From NCBI RefSeq assembly GCF_021533215.1, contig NZ_JAJNKA010000015.1:62001-126000 (forward strand): a stretch of 64,000 nucleotides of DNA, in the 5' to 3' direction. How positions within the stretch are numbered: position 1 is the stretch's first letter; every line of letters begins with the position of its first letter. Origin of the DNA: Portibacter lacus. GTDB lineage: Bacteria > Bacteroidota > Bacteroidia > Chitinophagales > Saprospiraceae. Of the stretch, positions 7,401-15,753 are shown in pieces. A program made the position numbers and the translations under genes. Under the pieces are notes generated by a model. The model made no database searches. It was not told where the DNA came from and saw only the letters and a list, made by a program, of their open reading frames with translations.

Positions 7401-8416
7401 TAGATAAGATATTTAATCGCTTCTACCAAGTGCAATCCATTAACGAATTAGCTAACCCAGGGACTGGTATTGGTTTGTCAATGGTTAAAGAGTACGTAGA
7501 ACTAATGAATGGTAGCATAAAAGTTAATAGTGAATATCAGCAGGGAAGCAATTTCCTTGTGACCCTTCCCATTGAAATTACCGACTTATCGGAAAAATCT
7601 GTAGCCGCTTTAACCATTCCAGCTTTACAACCCTCACTTCATGTATGGGCTAACACGCTGAAACCTAAATTACTTATCGTAGAGGATAATGAAGACTTAA
7701 GAAAGTACATCAGGCTTGTTCTAGAAGCGTATTTTATGGTAGAGGAAGCGGAAGATGGCGAAATAGCCTGGAGCCTTTTACAGAAGGATGCAAGTATCGA
7801 TATCATCCTTTCAGATATTATGATGCCGAAAATGAATGGCATTAGTTTGCTAAACGAAGTTCGTCAAGATGCTACACTCCAGATAAAGCCCTTTGTCTTC
7901 CTAACTGCTAAACACAATGAAGCTGATCTAATGTCTGCCTATCGAATGGGAGTGGATGATTATCTGAAAAAACCATTCTCAGAAAAGGAATTAATCTATC
8001 GATTGAATGCAGTTTATCAGAACTACAAAGCTAGGGTAGCGTATAAACATGTGGAACAGCAGTTAACTATAGCAAAGGACAGTCCCGAGATCATTGAGTC
8101 GGATTTCATCAGGAAATTGAATCAAACCATATTGGAACATATTCAATCCAATGAATTCGGACTTGACCTTTTAGCAGAAAAACTCCAAACAAGTAAAAGA
8201 ACATTAATCCGAGTAGTAAAAAAAGAAATAGGAATAACCCCAAATAAATACATCATAGAAGTGAAACTTAATAAGGCAAGACAACTTTACGAAACAGGAA
8301 AGTGTGAAAACTTGGAAGAAGTGATCGCGCATGTTGGCATTTCTACCCCTTGGTATTTCCGAAAACTATACCTAGAAAGATTTGGAGTTGAGTGGGGTCA
8401 ATCGATTGATATTTAA
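4466..8416 (+). CDS. Hybrid two-component system regulator (HTCS)
   Basis: A single 1316-residue protein containing a whole two-component pathway. A signal peptide (MFDSKCYWALMLLLVVLPVIVLG) leads into a periplasmic beta-propeller-like sensor of about 670 residues, a Y_Y_Y-type beta-sandwich near 690-745, and a membrane segment around 755-775 (WWFRLGSLLLIFGGSLWWF). Then come HisKA with phospho-His about 824 in SHELRTP, HATPase with DSGIGI and GTGIGLS, a receiver with acceptor Asp about 1117 (LSDIMMP), and a C-terminal AraC-type HTH (1210-1316). HTCS proteins usually sense oligosaccharides and switch on an adjacent utilisation locus. Here no CAZyme genes are adjacent; the nearest downstream genes are a LytTR regulator and a secreted repeat protein, so the regulon is unknown. 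Confidence 0.95.
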   Translation: MFDSKCYWALMLLLVVLPVIVLGQYQPTKIDIEMPVYAVLPTVEGPVYYIQKNDDVIYNALESFAKLKVYDGHNLIDLGSLGRWVDVNEKVTMDRLQDGSIFITFTYFNLEYLYHPRLDKLEAFTSPLTSGNIYSIGVVEGAFYYSIRKDEGFQIIRYNENKHEFVCDSKYFVSQIIKGDDSFLFLEAELNDDDVSYINKRWHEVDLNCGEMNRVVGLRNLEIENENIDLEITELTQVNGRSTFRFGPDSTAIYEWDINTDSISALASDLPKAYLQRSTDVSGNSAELYKHEGKIKLDLTLLDHEKISYETNFNSSQVRSLKFGNSPDQLWVASKEGLFRLDRENPSVTRILGDESFRNINIINKEEVFLISSTGRSFVRDRDGNTLREITDRGNSASDNRFLKRDLKGRLLFDGSWHVYAIQNDYSLDTVAHQGGNYYAQLLDSDDLFISSAHAGNFIKSLKIESHDTIFLSTEIDRVLDCTNLDVHTIAMASNKGFTVYDIKGEQFIFQDTIKKKALSLLKDDQSNIYVGYEDGTMRHYNASQGRFELVKEWSINPGYGIAKILPTTGNRLWISTFSGVCIFNTFSTEFYFLDNALFSNPECNRYSSFYDSVYQKVYIGTVEGLYIFDETISKDSTHRSELFFVEKSYPVLDSDSIRTEYILCEQSTEIVLPAHKRNFSLSFSTKSSPYRADIQFEHRLNGGHWQENGANNELRFNYLKSGKNVIEIRAIEKKTESNIIFATVQVNPFFYESWWFRLGSLLLIFGGSLWWFRRLRSQNKRLEAAVTERTAELRNEREIIKQQADELESLDKLKNQFFANISHELRTPLTLLISPIEGISEGSNLTDQQRSLLRIMKDNGKLLQSRVSELLELSRLTSKKVVLRSQKINLKQLIHSSTQIFEPLAERKNIDLIIHTINLSHSIIGDEIRISKIIQNLIINAIKFTNEGGRITCNFKVEDEVLHMEISDSGIGIKEENLDKIFNRFYQVQSINELANPGTGIGLSMVKEYVELMNGSIKVNSEYQQGSNFLVTLPIEITDLSEKSVAALTIPALQPSLHVWANTLKPKLLIVEDNEDLRKYIRLVLEAYFMVEEAEDGEIAWSLLQKDASIDIILSDIMMPKMNGISLLNEVRQDATLQIKPFVFLTAKHNEADLMSAYRMGVDDYLKKPFSEKELIYRLNAVYQNYKARVAYKHVEQQLTIAKDSPEIIESDFIRKLNQTILEHIQSNEFGLDLLAEKLQTSKRTLIRVVKKEIGITPNKYIIEVKLNKARQLYETGKCENLEEVIAHVGISTPWYFRKLYLERFGVEWGQSIDI

Positions 8417-8538
8417 TTAGTTAGGTGGGTTTGTCACTTTTGTTTATGTTTTTGGCAATATTGTTTACATCCTTTTCTAACGCTGAAGAATACTAGGTAT
8501 TACATTGCTATCATATCTAAAACCACAATACCTCAAAT

Positions 8539-8940
8539 ATGACTGCACTTCCCTTAAACGGTCTGGACGCTCGCATTCTTAAGATGCCAGAAAGGCCTAC
8601 TCGGACTACAAAAAAAACACCCCCGAAGTTGTTCATTTCCCTTAGAGATAGAACTGTAGGCATTAAGTCTGCAGATATTCTGTTTTGTAAGTCAGATAGT
8701 AATTACACGCACTTCATTTTAAAAGATGGCTCTACGGTTCTGGCTTCGAAAAGTTTGAAGTACTTCCAAGAAATTCTCGGAGACAGTCTCTTTATCCGAT
8801 GCCATGCCTCTTATTTGGTTAATAAAGACCAGATAGAAAGCATAATGAAAAATAACGCTCTTCTGGAAATCGCTGGCCATTTCATTCCAGTTTCAAAGTC
8901 AAGGAAGAAAGGTGTCAAGGCTATTTTTCAAAACCTTTGA
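8539..8940 (+). CDS. LytTR-type DNA-binding protein without receiver
   Basis: A 133-residue protein. After a basic N-terminal tail of about 35 residues comes a LytTR domain: LFISLRDRTVGIKSADILFCKSDSNYTHFILKDGS, then VLASKSLKYFQEIL, FIRCHASYLVNKDQIESI and a final FIPVSKSRKKGVKAIF. These match the family pattern of a sheet-rich DNA-binding domain (sYThf, flRcHrSylVN, ipvSrs). No receiver domain or membrane segment is present, so control must come from another protein or from expression level. It is 122 bases downstream of the hybrid regulator and 97 bases upstream of a surface-protein gene, which it may regulate. Confidence 0.88.
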   Translation: MTALPLNGLDARILKMPERPTRTTKKTPPKLFISLRDRTVGIKSADILFCKSDSNYTHFILKDGSTVLASKSLKYFQEILGDSLFIRCHASYLVNKDQIESIMKNNALLEIAGHFIPVSKSRKKGVKAIFQNL

Positions 8941-8975
8941 AGACCTGTATAACCTAAATGAGACCATAGAAGATT

Positions 8976-9002
8976 AATACCCTGAACGCTATTCAGAGTA
9001 TT
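8976..9002 (+). terminator. Hairpin between the LytTR gene and the repeat-protein gene
   Basis: AATAC-C-CTGAA and TTCAG-A-GTATT form an 11-position stem with one mismatch and a CGCTA loop, 35 bases after the LytTR stop. There is only a weak run of T after it. It may end the LytTR transcript. Confidence 0.35.
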
Positions 9003-9037
9003 ATAAAAATTGACCTCCACTTTCAAAAATAACCAAA

Positions 9038-11323
9038 ATGAATTTTTCAAATTTTTTATTAACCGCCATACTTACAATTTTTTCCTTTATCAATATGAAC
9101 GCACAAACGTGGGTATGGGAAGGAACCTATAATGTGGATTGGAGTTTCGGTCCCAATTGGGACCTTGGTATTGCGCCGAGTCCAAACGCAGATGTGCAAA
9201 TATATTCAAATTCAAATGGTATTAACCCCACAGTTATTGGTACTAAAGGATGTAAATCCATAATCATTTTTGATTCAGCGTCGTTATCGATTGCCCCGGG
9301 ATCATCTCTTTCTACAACTGGCTCAATAGGCGTAAATGGGCAAACCTCGGCATTTTTTAACAGAGGCACATTTATTAATAATGGTGACTTAATCATAGGA
9401 ACAGCGTCTCCGTCCTCTCCCGGGACCATACCATTCTGGAATGTGGCTGGGTCGGTTAGTAATTCATCGAATGCTACTATTAAGATTAGCAAGGCTGACT
9501 TAGTTGGAATAGTTTCACAAGCTACTTTCAGCAATAGTGGTTCGATTATTATCGGAGAAGCAGCTAGTCCTAACATGCAAGTAGGCCTTCAGTTAACGGA
9601 AGGAACTTTTACTAATAATTATAATGGAAATATTGAAATCAATCGATCTACATCAACACCTGTATTTATAAGTAATAGCAGTTCTCTGGTTAATTCTGGT
9701 GATATCTATATTGGCAATAACCAAGCTTCAGGAAATAATGGATTAGAAATCGGCGCATCAGCTACATTGACTAATGATATAGGAGGTAAAATCGAAATAG
9801 ATGATGTCTTATTATACGGGATACTAAATACAGGCACCGCAATCAATAAAGCCGAAATCGATATCAAATCAGGCGACTGTGAATTCTCACTGGTGAATAC
9901 AGGCACATTTACCAATACGGCTGAAGGTGTAATAAATTTTAATATGTCCGCTGACCAAATGAATTTGTTTAATACTGACGGCGGAACTTTTAACAATAAC
10001 GCTACTTTGAATTTTGGACAATTAGGAAACATTGCTTCTAGGGCTATTCAGAACCAAGCTACCTTTAATAATCAAACAAGTGGAGAGATTAATATTGACA
10101 GGACTTCAGAATTTGCCTTGGTTAATATTTTAGACTTTACAAATAATGGCGAAATTAATATGGGTGACCTTGCTGCAATAGGGCAAATGGGTATTAATAA
10201 TTTGGGGAACTTTAGTAACAGTTCAGGTCATATTAGTATCAATAGAGCAAGTAATAGAGCTATGGAAAATACAGGGACGTTCGATAATGTTACAAGTAGT
10301 AGTATCAATATTGGCAGTTCGAACACAAGTGGGAGCTTCGGTATAGTTAATGCGGGAACTTTCTCAAACGGCAGTTCCTTGACTATTAATAGAGTTACAT
10401 CGTCAGGCATTTCAAATTTAGGTGGAGGTACTTTCACAAATGGATTTCAAGGGAATATCAGGATAGGGAATGTATCGCTAAGTGCTAGCAATGGAATAGA
10501 GAATGCAGGAACATTTAGTCAAACTTCCTTCGGATCTTCGATAGAAATCAATGGAACTTCTAATATTGCCTTTTTAACATCCCCGTCGTCTACCACCTCC
10601 ATAGCCGGTTTATCTGATTTGAAAATTGGAAATACGAGTAACTCTGGTATAGAAGGAATAGTCACTCAAGATGACTTTACAAGTAACGGAAATATAAGTA
10701 TTAATCGAGTTACAACCACAGGGTTTAGAAGCACTGGTGGTACCACGAATATCGCAGGTGGAAGCTTAAAAGTTGGAGATGTGACAGGGACTGTTGACTA
10801 TGGAGTTGATGTATCCTCAACCTTCACGGTGGGAACTAACGCAGATATTGAAATTAATCGATTTACGGAAGCAGGTTTGTATAATTCCTCAACTGGGAGT
10901 TTAGTGATAAATGGTGACTTGAGGATAGGAAATGGGGTCTCTTCAGGAAGGTATGGAATTCATAACTTGAGCGACATTACGGTGAATGCCACTGGTAACA
11001 TTGAGATTAATAAAACGATCAATAATGCCATCCGAAATCTCTCTTCTGGTACTTCTTTGACGAATTTTGGAACGATTCACATTGGTAACAATACGGGGAC
11101 GGGTCAATATGGGATTTATAATACTGGTCTGATTGACAATGAAAGCTCAGGTGAAATATTTATCGATAGAACATCTATAAATGCTATTTATAATGCAAGT
11201 TTAATAAGAACTGATGGCGACATCAATATGGGTGCCACTTCCGCTAACACAGGAGTAGATATCTTAAATGAAGCAGGAGGAGTACTTGAAATCCAAAGTG
11301 GAAATGTAATTGTACATGAATAG
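9038..11323 (+). CDS. Secreted repeat-rich surface protein (beta-helix-like)
   Basis: A 761-residue protein with a signal peptide (cleavage after FINMNAQ) and an N-terminal WVWEGTYNVDWSFGPNWDLGIAPSPNADVQIY segment, which resembles the start of autotransporter-like or PEP/IPTL-type surface proteins. The rest is built from more than fifteen imperfect repeats of about 35-40 residues of the form GTF-N-G-I-IN/IG-I-N, rich in Asn, Gly, Ser and Thr, predicting a beta-solenoid. No anchoring or T9SS tail is present, and the protein stops abruptly at NVIVHE. The paralogue at 13136-14998 shares the N-terminal layout and has an IPTL-CTERM tail, so this gene may have lost its 3' end. Role unknown; adhesion or cell-envelope structure is a guess. 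Confidence 0.7.
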   Translation: MNFSNFLLTAILTIFSFINMNAQTWVWEGTYNVDWSFGPNWDLGIAPSPNADVQIYSNSNGINPTVIGTKGCKSIIIFDSASLSIAPGSSLSTTGSIGVNGQTSAFFNRGTFINNGDLIIGTASPSSPGTIPFWNVAGSVSNSSNATIKISKADLVGIVSQATFSNSGSIIIGEAASPNMQVGLQLTEGTFTNNYNGNIEINRSTSTPVFISNSSSLVNSGDIYIGNNQASGNNGLEIGASATLTNDIGGKIEIDDVLLYGILNTGTAINKAEIDIKSGDCEFSLVNTGTFTNTAEGVINFNMSADQMNLFNTDGGTFNNNATLNFGQLGNIASRAIQNQATFNNQTSGEINIDRTSEFALVNILDFTNNGEINMGDLAAIGQMGINNLGNFSNSSGHISINRASNRAMENTGTFDNVTSSSINIGSSNTSGSFGIVNAGTFSNGSSLTINRVTSSGISNLGGGTFTNGFQGNIRIGNVSLSASNGIENAGTFSQTSFGSSIEINGTSNIAFLTSPSSTTSIAGLSDLKIGNTSNSGIEGIVTQDDFTSNGNISINRVTTTGFRSTGGTTNIAGGSLKVGDVTGTVDYGVDVSSTFTVGTNADIEINRFTEAGLYNSSTGSLVINGDLRIGNGVSSGRYGIHNLSDITVNATGNIEINKTINNAIRNLSSGTSLTNFGTIHIGNNTGTGQYGIYNTGLIDNESSGEIFIDRTSINAIYNASLIRTDGDINMGATSANTGVDILNEAGGVLEIQSGNVIVHE

Positions 11324-11825
11324 GTATCTCATTCACTCCCTATATGCACTCGTAAAAGTCACACTTGCAGTACACTAGGTGAAAAAGCGCAAAATGGCTC
11401 AATCATAAGTTTTTTGTTTATGGAGTCGAAATTTTCTTCTAATGTCTTACTTATGGCGCAACAGCTCTTTTAAGCGCTCCAACGTACATGTTTAATTAGG
11501 TCCTGATCAAATTCTACTAGTCTTTTTGAGTTATAACTAGACTGGAAAATTATGCACATTTCCCGAATATTTGTGAGTTAGAAATTAGATTTCATGCCAA
11601 CACTTTACTGACATAAGTGTATCGGGATGTTTGATGTGCTATACTTAGCTAGTGAATATTGATGATTTTATCAGAATAAATAAGGAAGACGATTTAATTC
11701 TATCTTTAATATTACAACCTTCAACATACATTTATAATTTTTTTATATATTTAGAAGTAACGTATTTCAGGTAGAACAAAGCTTCTAACTACTTGGAAAT
11801 ATTAAGACAACAAAAAACTAAACAA
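11324..11825. other. Intergenic stretch with no recognised gene
   Basis: About 500 bases of AT-rich sequence between the repeat protein and the dioxygenase-like gene. Short inverted repeats are present (for example CTAGT/ACTAG near 11517-11540), but no open frame with recognisable content. The part from about 11690 to 11760 is very AT-rich and probably carries the promoter of the next gene. Confidence 0.5.
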
Positions 11826-12617
11826 ATGCCCAATTTATCTAAACGGAAATTCCTATTAGGTATGCTGTCTGCATTCGGTCTTCTTGCTTTAAGTGCTTGG
11901 ATAGCAAAACGTAAAATCCTAACTTGGATAGTTAGACAAGATAATAAAAGTGAACCCCAAATGACTTTAGCTCCTGGAATAGATGATGAAATTTGTGTTT
12001 TATCCTCTCCAATTTCAGAAGGTTCTTATTATTTGAATTCACCCTTGAGAAGTGATATCAGGGAAAATATCAAAGGACAAAACCTAATCCTTAAATTTCA
12101 AATTGTTGTCTATCCTAGCTGTAAGCCAATAGAAAATGCAATAGTGGAAATTTGGCAATGTGATGCGCATGGCAATTATAGCGGATATAAAGAAGGAATA
12201 GGTCATAATATATGGGAATCTGCTAAGCAATTAGAGTACGGGAAAAAGCAACATATTGAAGCTACTAATGAAACCACATATCTACGTGGTTACCAAAAAA
12301 CGGACTCAAATGGTATAGTATCGTTTAATACTGTGGTTCCAGGTTGGTATGACCCAAGAGTGCCGCACATTCACTACAAAGTTATTATGAATGACGCAGA
12401 ACACTTAACCAGTGAATTGTATTTTGATGAAAATTTTTGTAATGAATTATACGCAAATGTTGAACCCTATAATCAATATGGAGTGTCACCTTATGATTTT
12501 AGAAATGATAAATCATTATCAAAGGTGGAAGAAGGCACTGGCCTTATATTAAACCCTGAGAAGAAATCTGAAAATACTGTATATGCGACTGCAAAAATTG
12601 GAATTAAATTATCTTAA
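11826..12617 (+). CDS. Membrane-anchored intradiol ring-cleavage dioxygenase-like protein
   Basis: The start chosen is ATG 11826 (MPNLSKRKFLLGMLS); a TTG at 11793 in frame is less likely. The N-terminus has a Tat-like KRKFLLG stretch and one membrane helix (LSAFGLLALSAWIA). The C-terminal domain matches the protocatechuate/catechol 1,2-dioxygenase fold: AIVEIWQCDAHGNYSGY, then LRGYQKTDSNGIVSF, PGWYDPRVPHIHYKV. The Tyr of GNYSGY, the Tyr of PGWY and the two His of HIH fit the four Fe(III) ligands of the family, which cleaves catechols between the hydroxyls. Several secreted Bacteroidota homologues have no known substrate. No aromatic-degradation neighbours are seen, so an extracytoplasmic function on environmental phenolics is only a suggestion. 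Confidence 0.8.
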   Translation: MPNLSKRKFLLGMLSAFGLLALSAWIAKRKILTWIVRQDNKSEPQMTLAPGIDDEICVLSSPISEGSYYLNSPLRSDIRENIKGQNLILKFQIVVYPSCKPIENAIVEIWQCDAHGNYSGYKEGIGHNIWESAKQLEYGKKQHIEATNETTYLRGYQKTDSNGIVSFNTVVPGWYDPRVPHIHYKVIMNDAEHLTSELYFDENFCNELYANVEPYNQYGVSPYDFRNDKSLSKVEEGTGLILNPEKKSENTVYATAKIGIKLS

Positions 12618-12663
12618 TAGCTAATTACATCTAAGGAAAAAGAATGTATAATTAATGCATCAA

Positions 12664-12969
12664 CTAGCAGATAAGCTTGTATATTTTAGGTATTTTAATT
12701 GAACGAAAAAATAATATTTTCAAAATGCGATTATCGATCCTTTTAAGCATAATAATATTTTCAACTACAATACTCTTTACACGCTTGTGCTCTAGACCTT
12801 CCTCTCCATATACGATTAACTTCTTTCGCCAATAGTAGAATGTTCCTGGATATAAGGCGTACTTCTCTAAAGTAACTTTGACTCCATTTTTCTTTGCCTC
12901 AGCGATAATCTGAAGCTTTTCCTTCTTGGTGAATTTCTTCGTCCCCTTTTCTGTGGTTTTCATATTCAT
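12664..12969 (-). pseudogene. Truncated IS3-type transposase OrfA
   Basis: The first 60 residues (KKFTKKEKLQIIAEAKKNGVKVTLEKY, then YPGTFYYWRKKL and GEEGLEH) match the helix-turn-helix OrfA of Bacteroidota IS3/IS150-group elements. After about residue 65 the usual leucine-zipper segment degenerates, and no OrfB with a DDE motif follows in either direction. This is the only gene on the minus strand in the first 34 kb. It is an insertion-sequence remnant and probably inactive. Confidence 0.65.
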
Positions 12970-13135
12970 AATTACAAAAATTATTTTATAATTACTGTCT
13001 GATCATATCGCGGGCTGTTACATTACTTAGAGGAAAATAAATGACTCATGGATTGAAGTATTATTTATTTTTTATACTTTCACTTTAGAATCTTAGTTAG
13101 ATTTAAGAAAATTGAAACCTAAAAAAATAAGCATA

Positions 13136-14998
13136 ATGCCAAAAACGAAGAGTCATGCCACAAGTGGTGGTTGCCACATACGTGGGAAAATATCTGCATA
13201 TCTATCTATTGCTTTCTTAATCATAACAGCTTTCACGAATCTTTTATCAGCACAGACAACATATACCAGTGTTGCAAATGGTAACTGGGCCAGTGCTGCT
13301 ACTTGGGACGGAAATGGTGTGCCTCCAACACCGATACCTCCAGGAGATGTAGTTATAGTAAATAATGTTCTGTCAAGTACAAGTCTAATAACAAATCAAG
13401 GTGTAATCAATATTACGCAGGCTGGAAATGGTGGCCTCGACTTGTATTCAGGAGCTATTCTCACTAATTCAGGAACAATTAACGTTAATTCAAATACTTT
13501 CGGATCTGCTTTGGGAATTAGTACTGGAGCGACGCTTGAAAACGATGGCTTGATTACTGTAGATGGTGGCACGCAGTTTAGTACACTGAGAATAACTGGA
13601 GGAACCTTAAACAATAATTCTGGTGCTACTTTAGACTTGAGTTATGCTTTGGGAACGATTCAAAATGCTGGTGGATTATTTAATAATCTGAATGGTGGAC
13701 AGGTGAATATTGGTCCAAGTTCACAATTTAATGTTCTCTTTTTTAGCCAAATGATTCCCTTTTTCAACAATAGTGGAATAGTCGAATTAGAAGGTTTTAT
13801 GTTTTTGGGTAATGAGTTACTTATGAACTCCGTCGGTTCATTCGAAAACTTACCTGGTGGTATAATTAATATAAGAAATGAAACGAATACCACCATGCAA
13901 CTAGATGATGCAACCTTGAACAACCAAGGGACAATCTACCAGGATGGTGGAGTCCTACGACTTGGTCAAAATGGATCATTAATCAATTCTAATGGTGGAA
14001 ACTATGTACAAGTAGATGGAAATCTAACTGGTCTTGGAAATATTGATTCCCCTACACTAATGACTTCTTCGCAATTTAGTCCAGGATCGAGTGTTGAAGA
14101 TTATAATCTGACACTTAATGGGAATTACCAAGGGATGGGCATGATGCAAATATATATCAATAATGCCAATAAAGACATCCCAAAGCTATCAGCTACAGGG
14201 ACCGCGGATGTAACAGCAGATACATTGGAAATAGCTGGATTTGGTTTTACCCCAAGTTTAGGAATTACTGCAGAATTGTTTACCGCAGCTGGCGGTATAA
14301 CAGGCCCTTTTTCGTCGGTAGAGTACCATCCTTTTTTTCCATCTCCTGGTGCAGGTCTACAATATGAAATAATCTACGAGCCAACAAGAGCTTATCTTTT
14401 AGTTGTTGCTCCTCCCACAGCAATATGCCAGTCTGTGACAGCATCGGTGGATTCTAGTTGTGAAGCAATTGTTTCCGCGGATCAATTCGATGGTGGGTCG
14501 ACAGACCCAGAAATGGATATGCTATCATTCTCTGCAAGCCCAGCAGGGCCATATGCGGTTGGGACGACCAATATTACACTTACCGTTAGTGATGGTGTTG
14601 GAAGTGATCAATGTAATACCTCCGTTACGGTCAATGATGATATTCTGCCCATAGTGACATGTACTTCTCCTATCATATTCTTAGATGAAAACAATATGGC
14701 TACAATTACTGCAGCTGATTTAACTTCGAGCATTACTGATGAATGTGGAATTTTGGGAACTACTTTGAGTCAAAGTTCCTTCGATGATAATGACTTAGGA
14801 CCTCAGATGATAACTGTTACAGCTACCGATAACAATGGGAATATGGGCACATGTGTTGCTTCTGCTACTGTCACATCTATGCCAGCAGGAATACCAACTT
14901 TGTCACAGTGGGGCCTTATTATCCTTTCAATTAGTATTCTCATTTTGGGGGTGTTATTTCTTCAACAGAAGTTCTATTTCCATGAGATTAGTTCCTAA
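13136..14998 (+). CDS. Secreted repeat protein with HYR-like domains and IPTL-CTERM sorting tail
   Basis: ATG 13136 is preferred over TTG 13112. A long signal peptide ends near NLLSAQTTY. The next segment (VANGNWASAATWDGNGVPPTPIPPGDVVIVNN) resembles the same region of the protein at 9038. Residues 90-330 form an Asn/Gly-rich beta-solenoid-like region. Two HYR-like beta-sandwich repeats follow (AICQSVTASVDSSCEAIVSA and ITDECGILGTTLSQSSFDDN). The C-terminus carries IPTLSQWGLIILSI, a hydrophobic helix and a charged end: the IPTL-CTERM sorting signal, a PEP-CTERM variant normally cleaved by an exosortase-type enzyme. No exosortase gene is in the window. Confidence 0.85.
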   Translation: MPKTKSHATSGGCHIRGKISAYLSIAFLIITAFTNLLSAQTTYTSVANGNWASAATWDGNGVPPTPIPPGDVVIVNNVLSSTSLITNQGVINITQAGNGGLDLYSGAILTNSGTINVNSNTFGSALGISTGATLENDGLITVDGGTQFSTLRITGGTLNNNSGATLDLSYALGTIQNAGGLFNNLNGGQVNIGPSSQFNVLFFSQMIPFFNNSGIVELEGFMFLGNELLMNSVGSFENLPGGIINIRNETNTTMQLDDATLNNQGTIYQDGGVLRLGQNGSLINSNGGNYVQVDGNLTGLGNIDSPTLMTSSQFSPGSSVEDYNLTLNGNYQGMGMMQIYINNANKDIPKLSATGTADVTADTLEIAGFGFTPSLGITAELFTAAGGITGPFSSVEYHPFFPSPGAGLQYEIIYEPTRAYLLVVAPPTAICQSVTASVDSSCEAIVSADQFDGGSTDPEMDMLSFSASPAGPYAVGTTNITLTVSDGVGSDQCNTSVTVNDDILPIVTCTSPIIFLDENNMATITAADLTSSITDECGILGTTLSQSSFDDNDLGPQMITVTATDNNGNMGTCVASATVTSMPAGIPTLSQWGLIILSISILILGVLFLQQKFYFHEISS

Positions 14999-15095
14999 AT
15001 GAGATATAGAATTTTTCAAGAAAACATTTAGTTTTGATTCAAATTGTTTACGATTGAGTCTTGTTATGCTCTCAATAAAACATGACCTACACAAA

Positions 15096-15259
15096 CCGTT
15101 CTGATTCGAGGCATTAATATTAAACTCTTAGAAGTGATACATTTTAATAGTACAGATTATACTTTAATTTGAACGCAGATAACAAAGAGGATGACCTTAT
15201 TTCGAATACAAGATGGGTTTTATACCGAAAGGGAAATTAAATACTTCGGGGTCAAACCG
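15096..15259 (+). repeat. Interspersed element, left module (copy 3)
   Basis: Matches 3753-3922 apart from a short deletion (the TTTCACA word) and scattered substitutions. It again begins at CCGTTCTGATTC and leads into an NHL relic. With the relic at 15292-15495 and the right module at about 15568-15655 this is the most complete copy. Confidence 0.75.
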
Positions 15260-15291
15260 CAGGAATATTATTAACATTCTTCTACTTTTGA

Positions 15292-15495
15292 GTGGTCAAA
15301 CCTCACGAATCGGAGTGGTCAAACCGTCGTTTAGATCTCAATACGAATCTACAGATGCAATTCAATAGAACAGGATTTTATGATGGTCCCATTTCCAGAT
15401 ACCACGATATTCAGATGGTCGATGAAGGTAGTATATACGATGGCGATATTTTAAGCAACCAACTCCAGAAATTCAAGTTAAATAAAGGCGAATAA
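15292..15495 (+). pseudogene. NHL-repeat protein relic, second copy
   Basis: The frame contains LDLNTNLQMQF, then GFYDGPISRYHDIQ and EGSIYDGDILSNQLQKFKL, aligning with the last 60 codons of the relic at 3907-4351 with substitutions that damage the blade motif (YVGD to YDGD). The upstream blades are missing. The apparent ATG lies in unrelated sequence. This is a decayed fragment and not a functional gene. Confidence 0.65.
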
Positions 15496-15567
15496 GCGAT
15501 GACTTCCCAGATTTCAGAGAAGGATATGGATGGATATGGAGAATGGGGATGACGGAATATCGATATC

Positions 15568-15658
15568 AGGAAGCGTTTCATAACGAAAGAATAGGGTAGA
15601 GGTATAGGTCAATGTGGGAGTGACTTTTGGATGTTGATTTGTGGTTAACGAGGAATAA
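15568..15658 (+). repeat. Interspersed element, right module (copy 3)
   Basis: AGGAAGCGTTTCATAACGAA followed by AGAATAGGGTAGAGGTATAG and GTCAATGTGGGAGTGACTTT, ending near GTGGTTAACGAGGA. Matches 896-962, 21270-21363 and, over a shorter length, 63818-63850. It sits about 95 bases upstream of the nuclease gene at 15754. Confidence 0.65.
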
Positions 15659-15753
15659 AGTTAACGTCAATCTTTTCAAATAATTATATTTTGTTATATT
15701 CAAAAATCACACAAAATCAAACTTAAATTTTGACGTCAGTCAGTATCTAAAAA

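Noticed and set aside
12664-12969. Active insertion sequence
   Set aside because: Only the OrfA helix-turn-helix part is preserved, there is no OrfB or DDE motif, and I found no terminal inverted repeats around it.
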